A stretch of DNA of 15,729 nucleotides from CANHVK01 sp046304235 (GCA_046304235.1 JBKCEW010000021.1:1-15729); one strand, 5' to 3'; positions 1 through 7,497 are shown, counted from the first letter of the stretch. Notes: generated by a model not told the origin, from the sequence alone. Program-made: numbers and translations.

Positions 1-1355
1 GTAGTATCTGATTTAACATTTGCTACATTATTTATATTTCTTATGAATTTCGATGCAGAAACTAAGTTTAAGTTACTTTTAAAATTATCAGTACTAGCTC
101 TAACAGCAATACTTCTTACACCTTCTTTATTTCTAAAGGCAACAATATTCAAACCTTTGATATCAATAGAGTTTCCTTTACTTGACTCGTAGTTTATTTC
201 ATAATACTTAGTTGTATCAACGATTTGTGAAAGGTTAGAGGTAACAGTGTCAGCATTTATAGCTCCAGTTTTCCAATTCGTGTAATCAATTTTGACTTTA
301 GATATACTTGCTGCTGAAATATTTCTGGCTTTAAATAAAAATTTAGCTCCTTTAGGAAAAGTATTAATGTAATTGGTTGTATCTGTAGTATAATTTCCAA
401 CTAATACATTCAATTGGTATTTATTTTGTTTTCCAATAATCGATGTTGAGTCAACTTTACCTGAATTTAATAAAACACCAGAAAAATCATTATTTTCAAT
501 AAATCCATTTAAATCACAAGCGCCTGTAAATGCATTTGAGGCCCCTGTTGCACAAGAAAAAGATGAGTTGTAAGCTCCACCTTTTGTTCTAGGCGTATCA
601 AAAATACCATCATCACCACAATCAAAACCAGTTACATTACTATTTACTAGAGAGTTGAAGGTGTGTTGTAATCCTAAGTAATGGCCAACCTCGTGAGTTA
701 ATGTTCTTGAACTTTTAACAATTTCTTTTGAAAGAACAGTTACACCATCTGCGAAAAATAATGAGCCGTTAACTCCAAATGGTAAATAGGCTCTACCTAA
801 TACTTCTCCGCTTCCTATTTGCGGGAAACTTTTAACAATCCAAATGTTTAAGTATTTAGTTCTATTCCATTGGTTTAATTTTGAATATGTTTCTGAGTTT
901 TCTGTTAAAAAGGATTTAATATGTTCGATACCAGTCGTACAATTTCCTTTTGGATCAATAGTAGCAAGTCTGAATTCGAAATTACAATTTCCAATAAGAT
1001 CTTTGAACGCAGGGTCAACAATACTAGTGTCAGCATTTAATAATTGGAAATCTTTATTGAGGACTTCCATTTGCTTTACAATTAGATCATCATCTATATT
1101 TTCAGAACCATCATTATGGATCACATGAAAAACAACAGGAATAATAAACTTATTTCTTTTAATTCCATTAGCAGACTCTAAATTTCGAGCAGATTTTAAT
1201 AATTCTTGAAAATCTTCAAAGGCTGCTGGATTTTCTTTCCAATATTGCATCTGGTCGTGATCGTGTCCACAAAAGTTTTTGTTTCCTTGAGCAAAAACAG
1301 ATTGATTGAAAACGAACGCTAACAATATTGATAAAACTGTGAAATGTAATTTCAT
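1..1355 (-). CDS. Secreted M43 (pappalysin-like) zinc metalloprotease, C-terminus cut by window edge
   Basis: The frame is open from an ATG at 1355 to base 1, about 451 codons with no stop, so the 3' end lies outside the window. The N-terminus is a signal peptide (MKLHFTVLSILLAFVFNQSV, cleavage probably after ...VFA or FAQ near residue 23), so the product is exported. Residues 221-231 read HEVGHYLGLQH, the HExxHxxGxxH zinc site of metzincins: H221, H225 and H231 as ligands, E222 as catalytic base. Next comes a Cys/Asp-rich stretch (FDCGDDGIFDTPRTKGG) typical of M43B proteases. Residues after about 300 look like a beta-rich accessory region, not a usual sorting domain. No Met-turn (a YMDY-like motif) is visible in the part present. 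Upstream, a TAAATTTA box at 1382-1389 could be a weak -7 element. In Bacteroidota such enzymes often carry a type IX secretion tail; that end is not visible here. Function beyond extracellular proteolysis is inferred. Confidence 0.88.
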   Translation of the reverse strand, partial: MKLHFTVLSILLAFVFNQSVFAQGNKNFCGHDHDQMQYWKENPAAFEDFQELLKSARNLESANGIKRNKFIIPVVFHVIHNDGSENIDDDLIVKQMEVLNKDFQLLNADTSIVDPAFKDLIGNCNFEFRLATIDPKGNCTTGIEHIKSFLTENSETYSKLNQWNRTKYLNIWIVKSFPQIGSGEVLGRAYLPFGVNGSLFFADGVTVLSKEIVKSSRTLTHEVGHYLGLQHTFNSLVNSNVTGFDCGDDGIFDTPRTKGGAYNSSFSCATGASNAFTGACDLNGFIENNDFSGVLLNSGKVDSTSIIGKQNKYQLNVLVGNYTTDTTNYINTFPKGAKFLFKARNISAASISKVKIDYTNWKTGAINADTVTSNLSQIVDTTKYYEINYESSKGNSIDIKGLNIVAFRNKEGVRSIAVRASTDNFKSNLNLVSASKFIRNINNVANVKSDT

Positions 1356-1449
1356 TTGATAATAATTTACAATTGAACCGATAAATTTAATTCTTTCTTC
1401 CGAAAGTAGGTTAAAAAATGTTTAAAAAAGTATGAAAGTATGTGAAATA

Positions 1450-2259
1450 TTACACCGCCACATTATGCTCGCGCAATGCATCGTTCAATGAAGTTTTTAA
1501 ATCCGTACTTTCTTTTCTTTTACCAATGATTAAAGCGCAAGGAACTTGAAATTCTCCTGCAGGAAATTTCTTAGTGTATGAACCGGGTATTACTACGCTT
1601 CTTTCAGGAACAAATCCAGTTAGTTCCACTGGATTTTCTCCAGTAACATCAATAATTTTAGTTGATTTTGTGATACATACATTCGCACCGATAACTGCTT
1701 CCTTTCCTACTCTAACTCCCTCTACAATGATACTTCTCGAGCCTATAAATGCATTGTCCTCAATAATCACAGGCGATGCTTGAAGTGGTTCTAATACACC
1801 TCCAATTCCTACACCTCCGCTTAAGTGTACATTTTTACCGATTTGAGCGCATGAACCAACAGTTGCCCAAGTGTCCACCATTGTACCTTCGTCTACATAT
1901 GCGCCAATGTTCACATAAGAAGGCATTAGTATCGTGTTTGGAGCTATAAAAGACCCATATCTTGAAACTGCGTGAGGAACAACTCTAACACCTAATTTTG
2001 CATAGTCTTTTTTCAATTTCATTTTATCGTGAAATTCAAATGGACCAACTTCAATGGTTTCCATTTTACGAATGGGGAAGTATAAAATTACCGCCTTTTT
2101 CACCCATTCGTTTACTATCCAGTTACCTTGTAAATCTTGCTCTGCAACACGAATTAATCCTTTGTCTAATTCTTCTATAACGTGCTCAATCGCTTCAATG
2201 GTTTCTGGATTGGTAAGCAAAGCTCTATTTTCCCATGCGTTTTCAATTATTGATCTCAT
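1450..2259 (-). CDS. dapD: 2,3,4,5-tetrahydropyridine-2,6-dicarboxylate N-succinyltransferase
   Basis: This cytoplasmic enzyme transfers succinyl from succinyl-CoA to tetrahydrodipicolinate in the diaminopimelate/lysine pathway, and so feeds peptidoglycan. The 269-residue length is normal for DapD. The N-terminal helical part (about 1-90, WENRALLTNPETIEAIEHVI) is followed by a left-handed beta-helix of hexapeptide repeats from about residue 105 to 215 (for example GAYVDEGTMVDTWATVGSCA, then GVGIGGVLEPLQ, IGSRSIIVEGVRVG and VIGANVCITKSTKI). A short C-terminal cap reads GSYTKKFPAGEFQVPCALII. The ATG at 2259 is supported by a -7 box 30 bases upstream. It stands alone: the metalloprotease downstream is 94 bases away and ruvX upstream is divergent. 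I am very sure of the family. Confidence 0.97.
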   Translation of the reverse strand: MRSIIENAWENRALLTNPETIEAIEHVIEELDKGLIRVAEQDLQGNWIVNEWVKKAVILYFPIRKMETIEVGPFEFHDKMKLKKDYAKLGVRVVPHAVSRYGSFIAPNTILMPSYVNIGAYVDEGTMVDTWATVGSCAQIGKNVHLSGGVGIGGVLEPLQASPVIIEDNAFIGSRSIIVEGVRVGKEAVIGANVCITKSTKIIDVTGENPVELTGFVPERSVVIPGSYTKKFPAGEFQVPCALIIGKRKESTDLKTSLNDALREHNVAV

Positions 2260-2288
2260 ATTACTGGTTCTTTAATTTCTAATTTTGA

Positions 2289-2296
2289 CAAATATA
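2289..2296 (-). promoter_or_regulatory. Promoter -7 box of dapD
   Basis: On the minus strand this reads TATATTTG, an exact TAnnTTTG match to the Bacteroidota primary-sigma -7 element. It lies 29 bases upstream of the dapD ATG, giving a leader of about 24 bases. A clear -33 element is not visible; a TTTG lies 14 bases further up, closer than usual. The divergent ruvX promoter must lie in the same 95-base gap; its best candidate, TATCTTTA at about 2330, is off consensus in the last base. Confidence 0.6.
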
Positions 2297-2354
2297 TCTA
2301 GAATGTTCTTCAAATCGAATAGTTCATTGTATCTTTACTTATAGATAAAATTAT

Positions 2355-2771
2355 ATGGGAAGAATTTTAGCTCTTGATTTCGGTCTAAAAAGAACTGGGA
2401 TTGCTATTACGGATGAAATGAATATTATTGCATCAGGATTAAAAACTGTTGATAGTAAATTTTTAATGGATGAATTGAAATCCTTAGTGTCAAAAAATAA
2501 CATTTCAACCATTGTTTTGGGTGAACCTAAACGATTGAATGGTTCTGATTCCCATATATCCGAAAATGTTCGTTTGTTATTTGAACATTTGAAAAAGTTG
2601 TTCCCACTGGTATCTGTTGTTAAGTATGACGAACGTTTTACATCTAAAATGGCTTCGCAATCTATAGCAATGATGGGTTTGTCGAAGTCAAAAAAACAAG
2701 ATAAATCATTGATTGATGAAGTGAGTGCAACTATTATATTACAATCCTATATGCAGTCTGTTGGGATTTAA
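2355..2771 (+). CDS. ruvX: RuvX/YqgF-type putative Holliday junction resolvase / pre-16S rRNA nuclease
   Basis: This is a 138-residue RNase H-fold protein of the YqgF family, the usual length. In E. coli the family matures the 5' end of 16S rRNA; the resolvase name comes from structural similarity to RuvC. The motifs are in order: MGRILALDFGLKRTGIAI with Asp8, STIVLGEPKRLNGS at 51-64, YDERFTS at 91-97 with Glu93, and LIDEVSATIILQ at 119-130 with Asp121. Asp8, Glu93 and Asp121 are the expected acidic active-site residues. The ATG follows an A-rich leader. It is the first gene of a same-strand run with def (41-base gap) and a lipoprotein gene. Confidence 0.95.
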   Translation: MGRILALDFGLKRTGIAITDEMNIIASGLKTVDSKFLMDELKSLVSKNNISTIVLGEPKRLNGSDSHISENVRLLFEHLKKLFPLVSVVKYDERFTSKMASQSIAMMGLSKSKKQDKSLIDEVSATIILQSYMQSVGI

Positions 2772-2784
2772 TTCAACTTGTTAT

Positions 2785-2792
2785 TACTTTTG
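2785..2792 (+). promoter_or_regulatory. Possible internal promoter of def
   Basis: TACTTTTG matches TAnnTTTG and sits 20 bases before the def start, in the ruvX-def gap. A TTG at 2761-2763 lies 21 bases upstream, an acceptable -33 position. If real, def can be expressed apart from ruvX. In an AT-rich genome one such match may be chance. Confidence 0.4.
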
Positions 2793-2812
2793 TCTAATTA
2801 AGATTTTAGAAA

Positions 2813-3409
2813 ATGATTTTACCAATTGTTGCTTACGGAGATCCCGTTTTAAAGAAGGTTGCTGTAGAGATTGATCAAGATTTCTCTGATTTAAAGGGGT
2901 TGATTGACAATATGTTTGAAACGATGTACAATGCTCAAGGAGTTGGGTTAGCCGCACCACAAATAGGTCAGTCAATTCGTTTGTTTATTGTAGATGGGAC
3001 TCCATTTTTGGAAGATGAAGATGAAAAGCCGGATCCAAGAGCTGAAGGGTTAGAAGGGTTTAAAAAGGTATTTATTAATCCAATTATTCATTCTGAAGAA
3101 GGAGAAGAATGGGGGTTTAATGAAGGTTGTCTGAGTATTCCTAAAATTCGTGAGGAGGTTTATAGGAAGGAAGAAATATGTATCTCTTATTATGATGAAG
3201 ATTGGACATTTCACGAAAATGTAACTTTCAAAGGTTATGCTGCTCGTATTATTCAACATGAGTACGATCACATTGAAGGTATTTTATTTACGGATCATTT
3301 GTCAATGCTCAAACGAAAATTATTGACAAAAAAGTTAACTAATATTTCCAAAGGAGTTATACCGGTTGAATATCGTATGAAGTTCCCAGCAGCTAAAAAA
3401 TTCAAATAA
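2813..3409 (+). CDS. def: Peptide deformylase
   Basis: This metalloenzyme removes the N-formyl group from nascent proteins at the ribosome. All three PDF motifs are present: GVGLAAPQIG (43-52), EGCLS (104-108, metal ligand Cys106) and QHEYDH (148-153, ligands His149 and His153, catalytic Glu150). The 198-residue length is normal for Bacteroidota PDFs. They often carry an acidic insert like the one at 66-80 (LEDEDEKPDPRAEGL) and a basic C-terminal tail (KRKLLTKKL). The start at 2813 follows the A-rich TTTTAGAAA. Its TAA stop overlaps the ATG of the next gene by one base, so def and the lipoprotein gene are translationally linked. Confidence 0.97.
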   Translation: MILPIVAYGDPVLKKVAVEIDQDFSDLKGLIDNMFETMYNAQGVGLAAPQIGQSIRLFIVDGTPFLEDEDEKPDPRAEGLEGFKKVFINPIIHSEEGEEWGFNEGCLSIPKIREEVYRKEEICISYYDEDWTFHENVTFKGYAARIIQHEYDHIEGILFTDHLSMLKRKLLTKKLTNISKGVIPVEYRMKFPAAKKFK

Positions 3410-3984
3410 TGAAGTCAACCTCTTTTGTATTTCTAATACTGATTATCTTAATTTCTTGTACTCGGAAGAATAGTGCTCATCATCCTCAAATCGGATATAC
3501 TGGAGTTGATAGTTTAAAGAAAAGTATTTTATTAAAAGAGAAAAATCTACAAAAGTATTATCAAGACCTGATGGTAGGTGAAAAATCAATCGATACACTT
3601 CCAGATAAATTGATCAATTCACTTTTGAGTGAATATCAAGTTTTTTATAAAACATACCCAAAAGATACTATCACTCCCTATTATTTAGATAAAATTCATC
3701 AGCTTTTTACCCAAGAGAAACAATACGCTTATGCGGTTGATTGGGTCGATACATTACTTAATCATTATCCAAAATATCGAAATAAATCTTTGGTTTTATA
3801 TAGTGCGGCTACTTCCTCAGATCTTTATTTAATGGATACGAATAGAGTGAAAAGATACAACCAAAAAATGTTGAATGAATGTCCAAAACTAAAAATAGAG
3901 GTAAAAAATCAAATCAATCATCGTATGAAATATTTAAGAATTCCATATTTGGAATATGTTAGTAAACAACAAGGTTTAAAATAA
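3409..3984 (+). CDS. Putative lipoprotein with TPR-like helical region
   Basis: The 191-residue product starts with a lipoprotein signal: a hydrophobic stretch followed by the lipobox LISC with Cys17 as the acylation site, so it is probably membrane-anchored. The mature part is helical. Residues about 70-150 (LLSEYQVFYKTYPKDTITPY and DWVDTLLNHYPKYRNKS) have the spacing of tetratricopeptide repeats, with the 'hYPk' turns common in TPR lipoproteins. No catalytic motif is seen. The ATG is within the def stop (TAATG), which points to coupled translation with def. The link with def is by position only; no function can be assigned. About 79 bases separate it from the next gene, which has its own promoter. 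Confidence 0.85.
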   Translation: MKSTSFVFLILIILISCTRKNSAHHPQIGYTGVDSLKKSILLKEKNLQKYYQDLMVGEKSIDTLPDKLINSLLSEYQVFYKTYPKDTITPYYLDKIHQLFTQEKQYAYAVDWVDTLLNHYPKYRNKSLVLYSAATSSDLYLMDTNRVKRYNQKMLNECPKLKIEVKNQINHRMKYLRIPYLEYVSKQQGLK

Positions 3985-4029
3985 TTTCATAAAGAATCTT
4001 AAATTTTATTTCTAAAAAGAAATTAGAAC

Positions 4030-4037
4030 TATATTTG
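4030..4037 (+). promoter_or_regulatory. Promoter -7 box of the DUF1573 gene
   Basis: TATATTTG is an exact TAnnTTTG match, 26 bases before the ATG at 4064. The leader of about 20 bases is A-rich (GAATATAACACGT), as is usual for Bacteroidota translation starts. No convincing -33 element is seen. Confidence 0.6.
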
Positions 4038-4063
4038 AAATACAAAAACTGAATATAACACGT

Positions 4064-4501
4064 ATGAAAACTAAATTTTTTATGTTGCCAGTAATGCTTT
4101 TCTTGTTTTTATTTGCAGGAAATTCATTTAGTCAATTGAATGGTGCTAAGATTGATTTCAAGAAAGAAACGCACGATTATGGAAATGTTAAATTTGGTGG
4201 CAATGGTGAATGTAAATTTGAATTTACAAATACCGGAAACGCTCCATTAATTATTTCTGATGCAAAAGGGTCTTGTGGATGTACTGTTCCAACATGGCCG
4301 AAAGAACCAATTGCTCCGGGGGCTAAGGCTTCAATTACCGTAAAATACGATACTAAAAGACCAGGTCCAATTGCAAAGAGTGTAACGATTACTTCAAACG
4401 CAACAAATGAGCCAACAAAGACATTGAGAATCAAAGGAAATGTTGCTCCTGCTCCAGAAGGTGATTCGCCTGTAAATAATGCAGGTCCTAAAGCAAACTA
4501 A
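4064..4501 (+). CDS. Exported DUF1573 protein (HYDIN/ASH-like Ig fold)
   Basis: The 145-residue protein has a clear signal peptide (basic MKTK, hydrophobic core, FAGNSFSQ cleavage region near residue 23). One DUF1573 domain covers about 30-127: HDYGNVKFGG, then KFEFTNTGNAPLIISDAKGS, then CGC (71-73), then PIAPGAKASITVKYDTKRPG and SVTITSNATNEP, ending in LRIKGNV. This is the ASPM/SPD-2/Hydin-type beta-sandwich that is abundant in Bacteroidota secreted proteins, usually with unknown partners. The CGC pair next to the domain core is common in the family. A disordered Pro/Asn-rich tail follows. It is monocistronic: its own promoter upstream and a terminator hairpin 22 bases after the stop. Confidence 0.92.
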   Translation: MKTKFFMLPVMLFLFLFAGNSFSQLNGAKIDFKKETHDYGNVKFGGNGECKFEFTNTGNAPLIISDAKGSCGCTVPTWPKEPIAPGAKASITVKYDTKRPGPIAKSVTITSNATNEPTKTLRIKGNVAPAPEGDSPVNNAGPKAN

Positions 4502-4514
4502 AATATCAAAACTT

Positions 4515-4522
4515 TATATTTG
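4515..4522 (+). promoter_or_regulatory. Promoter -7 box of pabB-tilS, overlapping the upstream terminator
   Basis: TATATTTG matches TAnnTTTG exactly. It lies between the DUF1573 stop and the terminator hairpin that begins two bases downstream. Transcription from it would start around 4527-4529, inside the left arm of that hairpin. The resulting pabB transcript would then carry only part of the stem. Confidence 0.55.
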
Positions 4523-4523
4523 T

Positions 4524-4553
4524 AATCCGTTTTCTTAGAAGACGGATTTTTTA
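4524..4553 (+). terminator. Rho-independent terminator after the DUF1573 gene
   Basis: AATCCGTTTTC (4524-4534) pairs with GAAGACGGATT (4538-4548) through an 11-pair stem with one G-U pair and a TTA loop, followed by a T-rich run (TTTTATTTTA). This is a standard intrinsic terminator for read-through from the DUF1573 gene. It ends only nine bases before the pabB ATG, so it also lies in the pabB leader. Confidence 0.8.
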
Positions 4554-4557
4554 TTTT

Positions 4558-5739
4558 ATGCAGACTCCATTTGCTTATTTCCCCATTTCACAATTGCTTT
4601 TCGTAGGAAGTAGTGATTCGCTTATTTTGAAGGATAAGCAATTAGAGGCATTTGACGAATTTCTTAAGATTCACGAAGGAAAATATATATTTACAGCAAT
4701 TGGATATGATCTAAAAAATCAGTTTGAAAATTTAACATCTTCTCACAAGGATGTTTTTGATTTTCCTGATGTATTGGCTTTTGTACCAGAACAAGTTATT
4801 GAATTATCGAAAGGTAAACCTACTATTTTAATTGGTGATAACAGAATCTCTGCATTTACAAAAGCCATCATTCAAAAAATCTTAGAAGATAAAGAAATAC
4901 CTTATCCTCGTATATCGATTTCCCCTATTATTGACAAAGAAACCTACATTCGTCAAGTGAAATCAGTACAATCAGAGATTCAATATGGAAATTGTTATGA
5001 ATTGAATTTTTGTCAGCAATATGTTGCAAATCAAGTAGAATCCTTTGACTCTTTGGGTGTTTTTTTAAATTTATATCGCAAAACCCAATCTCCATTTTCG
5101 GTTTACTTTCATTATGATACTTGGGAAGTGATGTGTTTAAGCCCCGAACGATATTTACAAAAAACCGGAAATAAAATTGTCAGTCAACCCATTAAAGGAA
5201 CCATACGAAGAGGTATAGATGAGTCTGAAGATCAATTTTTGCAAAACAAGTTGAGAACAGATCGTAAAGAACAGTCTGAAAATGTGATGATTGTTGATTT
5301 AGTTCGAAATGACTTATCTAAAATAGCTAGAAAAGGTAGTGTAAAAGTGGACGAATTGTTTGGTATTTATCAATTTCAAACGCTGCATCATATGATTTCT
5401 ACCGTTTCATGTGAGCTTAAACCTGAAATTTCATTCAATTCATGTTTAGAGGCAACTTTCCCAATGGGTTCAATGACTGGAGCGCCCAAAAAAAAGGTGA
5501 TGGAATTGATTGAAAAACATGAATCTTTTAAGCGAGGATTGTATTCAGGGTCTATCGGTTATATTTTACCAAATGGAGATTTTGATTTAAATGTGGTAAT
5601 TCGATCTTTATTCTATAATAATTTTCTAAAAACTCTTTCATGTGCAGTGGGAAGTGCAATTACAATAAAAGCCATTGCTGAAAATGAATATGACGAATGT
5701 GAAGTCAAAATCGGCAATTTAATTCGCCCATTTTTATGA
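4558..5739 (+). CDS. pabB: Aminodeoxychorismate synthase component I
   Basis: The protein belongs to the chorismate-binding family and with a glutaminase subunit makes 4-amino-4-deoxychorismate for folate. The sequence separates it from anthranilate synthase: residues 211-215 read PIKGT, whose Lys (213) is the PabB-type nucleophile, where TrpE has PIAGT. Other motifs are LSPERYL (194-200), ENVMIVDLVRND (241-252), FQTLHHMISTV (273-283), FPMGSMTGAPK (301-311) and SGSIGYI (330-336). At 393 residues it is shorter than E. coli PabB because the N-terminal region is reduced, as is common in Bacteroidota. The last four bases (ATGA) are shared with the tilS start. No pabA or pabC is adjacent; the glutaminase must be elsewhere. 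The ATG at 4558 is the first in frame, just after a terminator. Confidence 0.93.
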   Translation: MQTPFAYFPISQLLFVGSSDSLILKDKQLEAFDEFLKIHEGKYIFTAIGYDLKNQFENLTSSHKDVFDFPDVLAFVPEQVIELSKGKPTILIGDNRISAFTKAIIQKILEDKEIPYPRISISPIIDKETYIRQVKSVQSEIQYGNCYELNFCQQYVANQVESFDSLGVFLNLYRKTQSPFSVYFHYDTWEVMCLSPERYLQKTGNKIVSQPIKGTIRRGIDESEDQFLQNKLRTDRKEQSENVMIVDLVRNDLSKIARKGSVKVDELFGIYQFQTLHHMISTVSCELKPEISFNSCLEATFPMGSMTGAPKKKVMELIEKHESFKRGLYSGSIGYILPNGDFDLNVVIRSLFYNNFLKTLSCAVGSAITIKAIAENEYDECEVKIGNLIRPFL

Positions 5740-6998
5740 CTTTGGAGCTTTCTACATTTAAAGAGAAATGGGGATTTTTAGCTCATCGAAAAATTTTCAT
5801 CGGATTGAGTGGAGGGGTGGATTCCGTTGTCTTATTAAGGCTCCTCGTGTTGTGTGGTTTCGATGTTGAAGCAATCCATGTTAATTATCAATTACGTGGA
5901 GAGGATAGTGAAGGTGATGAATTATTTGTTCGTTCTTTATGTAAAGAATTGCGAGTTCCATTGTATGTAAAGAAAGTCGATACAAGAGCAATTTTATCAA
6001 ATCAAGGAGGTAATCTACAAGCTGTAGCAAGAAATATAAGATATGATTTTTTTCAGTCTTTTATAGAAAAACATGAAAGTGGGATAATAGCTATAGCTCA
6101 CCATCAAGATGATCAGATTGAAACCTTTTTTTTAAATCTTGCTAGAAAATCGGGTATACGAGGTTTGGCTTGTATGCTTGAGTTAGATAATGAAAAGATT
6201 AGACCCTTATTACAATTTTCAAAACAAGAAATTATTCGTTTTGCTAAACTAAATCATTGGGATTGGAGAGAAGATTTAAGTAACCAATCATTAAAATATA
6301 AGCGAAATGCTTTGCGAAATAAATTCATTCCTGAAATGCTTCAACACGTTTCAAATTTAGATGAAGCAGTAATAACTCTTGTCAATACGTTTCAAACTGA
6401 ATTAAAAAACATTCAATCTTCCATATTTCATTTAGTTGAAAAAACTAAAAGCACCGGTTGTTTAGCATTGAAAGATTTTAATCTCTTATCTCAAAATCAA
6501 CAGGTAGAGTTCCTTTTTATGCTTGGGTTGAATGCTTCCGAGATTAAATCATTTTACAAGTTGTTTGAAGTGCAAAAAGGGAAGTATATTGAAACCCGAA
6601 ATTGTTTGCGCGTGTTTAAAGAAAAAGATGGATTTTCATTTGAAAGATTTTTTCCTAAAATTGACATAAAATTTAGTATAACTAAAATAAATAAATTGCC
6701 AATTAGCTTTTCTAAAAACGAATTGTTTTTCGATCTTGATTTAGTAGAAGGAGAAATTAGCATGAGACCATGGCAGAAATCTGATCGCATTTTTCCTATT
6801 GGAATGAAGGGAAGTAGATTAATCTCAGATGTTCTAAATGATGCTAAAATAAAAGCAATTGAGCGATTACAATGGCCTGTCTTAGTTGATGTTGATGGGA
6901 TTCTAGCATGTCCTTTAATTTCAGTTGCTAAGAAAAAAATAGCAAATCAAAACTCTACGAATATTATTTGTGTTCATGTTCAAAGAGTGATTTGTTAA
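5736..6998 (+). CDS. tilS: tRNA(Ile)-lysidine synthase
   Basis: This enzyme modifies C34 of tRNA-Ile(CAU) to lysidine so that it reads AUA; it is essential in most bacteria. The N-terminal PP-loop ATPase begins with IGLSGGVDS (residues 22-30). It is followed by HVNYQLRGEDSEGDE and IAIAHHQDDQIETFFLNLARKSGIRGL, the classic TilS signature, and by RPLLQFSKQEI and DLSNQSLKYKRNALRNKFIP, the tRNA-binding stretch. The C-terminal TilS_C domain is visible at about 340-410 (MRPWQKSDRIFPIGMKGSRL, then KAIERLQWPVLVDVDGILAC). The 420-residue length is normal. It overlaps pabB by ATGA, so the pair is very likely co-transcribed and translationally coupled. The upstream position gives no biochemical link to folate. 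Confidence 0.96.
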   Translation: MTLELSTFKEKWGFLAHRKIFIGLSGGVDSVVLLRLLVLCGFDVEAIHVNYQLRGEDSEGDELFVRSLCKELRVPLYVKKVDTRAILSNQGGNLQAVARNIRYDFFQSFIEKHESGIIAIAHHQDDQIETFFLNLARKSGIRGLACMLELDNEKIRPLLQFSKQEIIRFAKLNHWDWREDLSNQSLKYKRNALRNKFIPEMLQHVSNLDEAVITLVNTFQTELKNIQSSIFHLVEKTKSTGCLALKDFNLLSQNQQVEFLFMLGLNASEIKSFYKLFEVQKGKYIETRNCLRVFKEKDGFSFERFFPKIDIKFSITKINKLPISFSKNELFFDLDLVEGEISMRPWQKSDRIFPIGMKGSRLISDVLNDAKIKAIERLQWPVLVDVDGILACPLISVAKKKIANQNSTNIICVHVQRVIC

Positions 6999-7065
6999 CT
7001 ATTCAATAGGTTGTTTTTAGAACATATCATAAAGATTAAGTGTGTTTTATCTAGATTTTTTTTAT

Positions 7066-7073
7066 TATGTTTG
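7066..7073 (+). promoter_or_regulatory. Promoter -7 box of the 92-residue hypothetical gene
   Basis: TATGTTTG matches TAnnTTTG and lies 48 bases before the ATG at 7121. A start point near 7079 would leave the in-frame TTG at 7082 almost without a leader, which supports the ATG as the true start. Confidence 0.5.
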
Positions 7074-7120
7074 TGTATTAGTTGAATATTACTAGAATAT
7101 TAACTTCAAAAATATTGATT

Positions 7121-7399
7121 ATGGATATCTCGCAATACAAAACAATAGAAAAGGAATCGGTTTCTTCGATGACTTTTAATAAAGAAATGGAAATCGAACA
7201 ACATGAAGATTTGAGACATCAATTAGAACAGGCTACGCGTTTGGGCAATGGATATCATTCAAAAGTTTCCATTTATTTTCATGATGATGAAGGACCTAAA
7301 AGAGTTGAAACAACTATTTGGGCTACGGGTTCTAAGTACATTTGTTTAAAGGGTGGTGTTTGGATTCCGATCAGTCGTATCGTAGAAGTTAAATATTAA
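7121..7399 (+). CDS. Conserved small hypothetical protein (92 aa)
   Basis: The frame can be extended upstream to a TTG at 7082, but the ATG at 7121 (MDISQYKTIEKESVSSMTFN) fits the promoter position and the A-rich leader. The protein has a charged helical N-terminal half (about 1-40, with HEDLRHQLEQATRLGNGYHS). A beta-rich C-terminal half follows: KVSIYFHDDEGPKRVETTIW, ATGSKYICLKGGVWIPISRI. It is soluble and has no signal peptide. I recall similar short proteins of unknown function in Flavobacteriia, but cannot name a family. It has its own promoter and terminator, so it is probably monocistronic. The beta-part could bind nucleic acid or a protein partner; that is only a guess. Confidence 0.8.
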   Translation: MDISQYKTIEKESVSSMTFNKEMEIEQHEDLRHQLEQATRLGNGYHSKVSIYFHDDEGPKRVETTIWATGSKYICLKGGVWIPISRIVEVKY

Positions 7400-7439
7400 T
7401 AAAAATACGCGTAACGTACTTTTTGTTACACAGAGATTG

Positions 7440-7485
7440 TCCGTTTTGTGTTAGATTTGTCTAATTCAAAACGGATTTTTATTTT
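7440..7485 (+). terminator. Terminator with a nested inner hairpin, after the 92-aa gene
   Basis: TCCGTTTTG (7440-7448) pairs perfectly with CAAAACGGA (7467-7475) and is followed by TTTTTATTTT. Inside the loop, TTAGA (7451-7455) pairs with TCTAA (7460-7464). The tail is the same type as the terminator at 4524-4553 (ACGGATTTTTATTTT). Confidence 0.8.
7452..7459 (+). promoter_or_regulatory. Candidate dsbD promoter -7 box inside the terminator loop; second box at 7489-7496
   Basis: TAGATTTG matches TAnnTTTG and lies in the loop of the terminator. Transcription from it would start near 7465, after the left arm, so the local transcript could not form the outer stem. A second match, TACATTTG at 7489-7496, ends one base before the dsbD ATG. 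It would give a start inside the coding region (leaderless, or starting at the in-frame ATG at 7510), so the first box is the better choice. Confidence 0.45.
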
Positions 7486-7497
7486 AAATACATTTGT

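Noticed and set aside
844..1128. 94-residue plus-strand open frame
   Set aside because: It is antisense to the metalloprotease frame, which carries the zinc motif and signal peptide; no start signals support it.
6999..7030. Terminator after tilS
   Set aside because: AACTATTCAATAGGTT is a weak imperfect hairpin with almost no loop; not strong enough to call.
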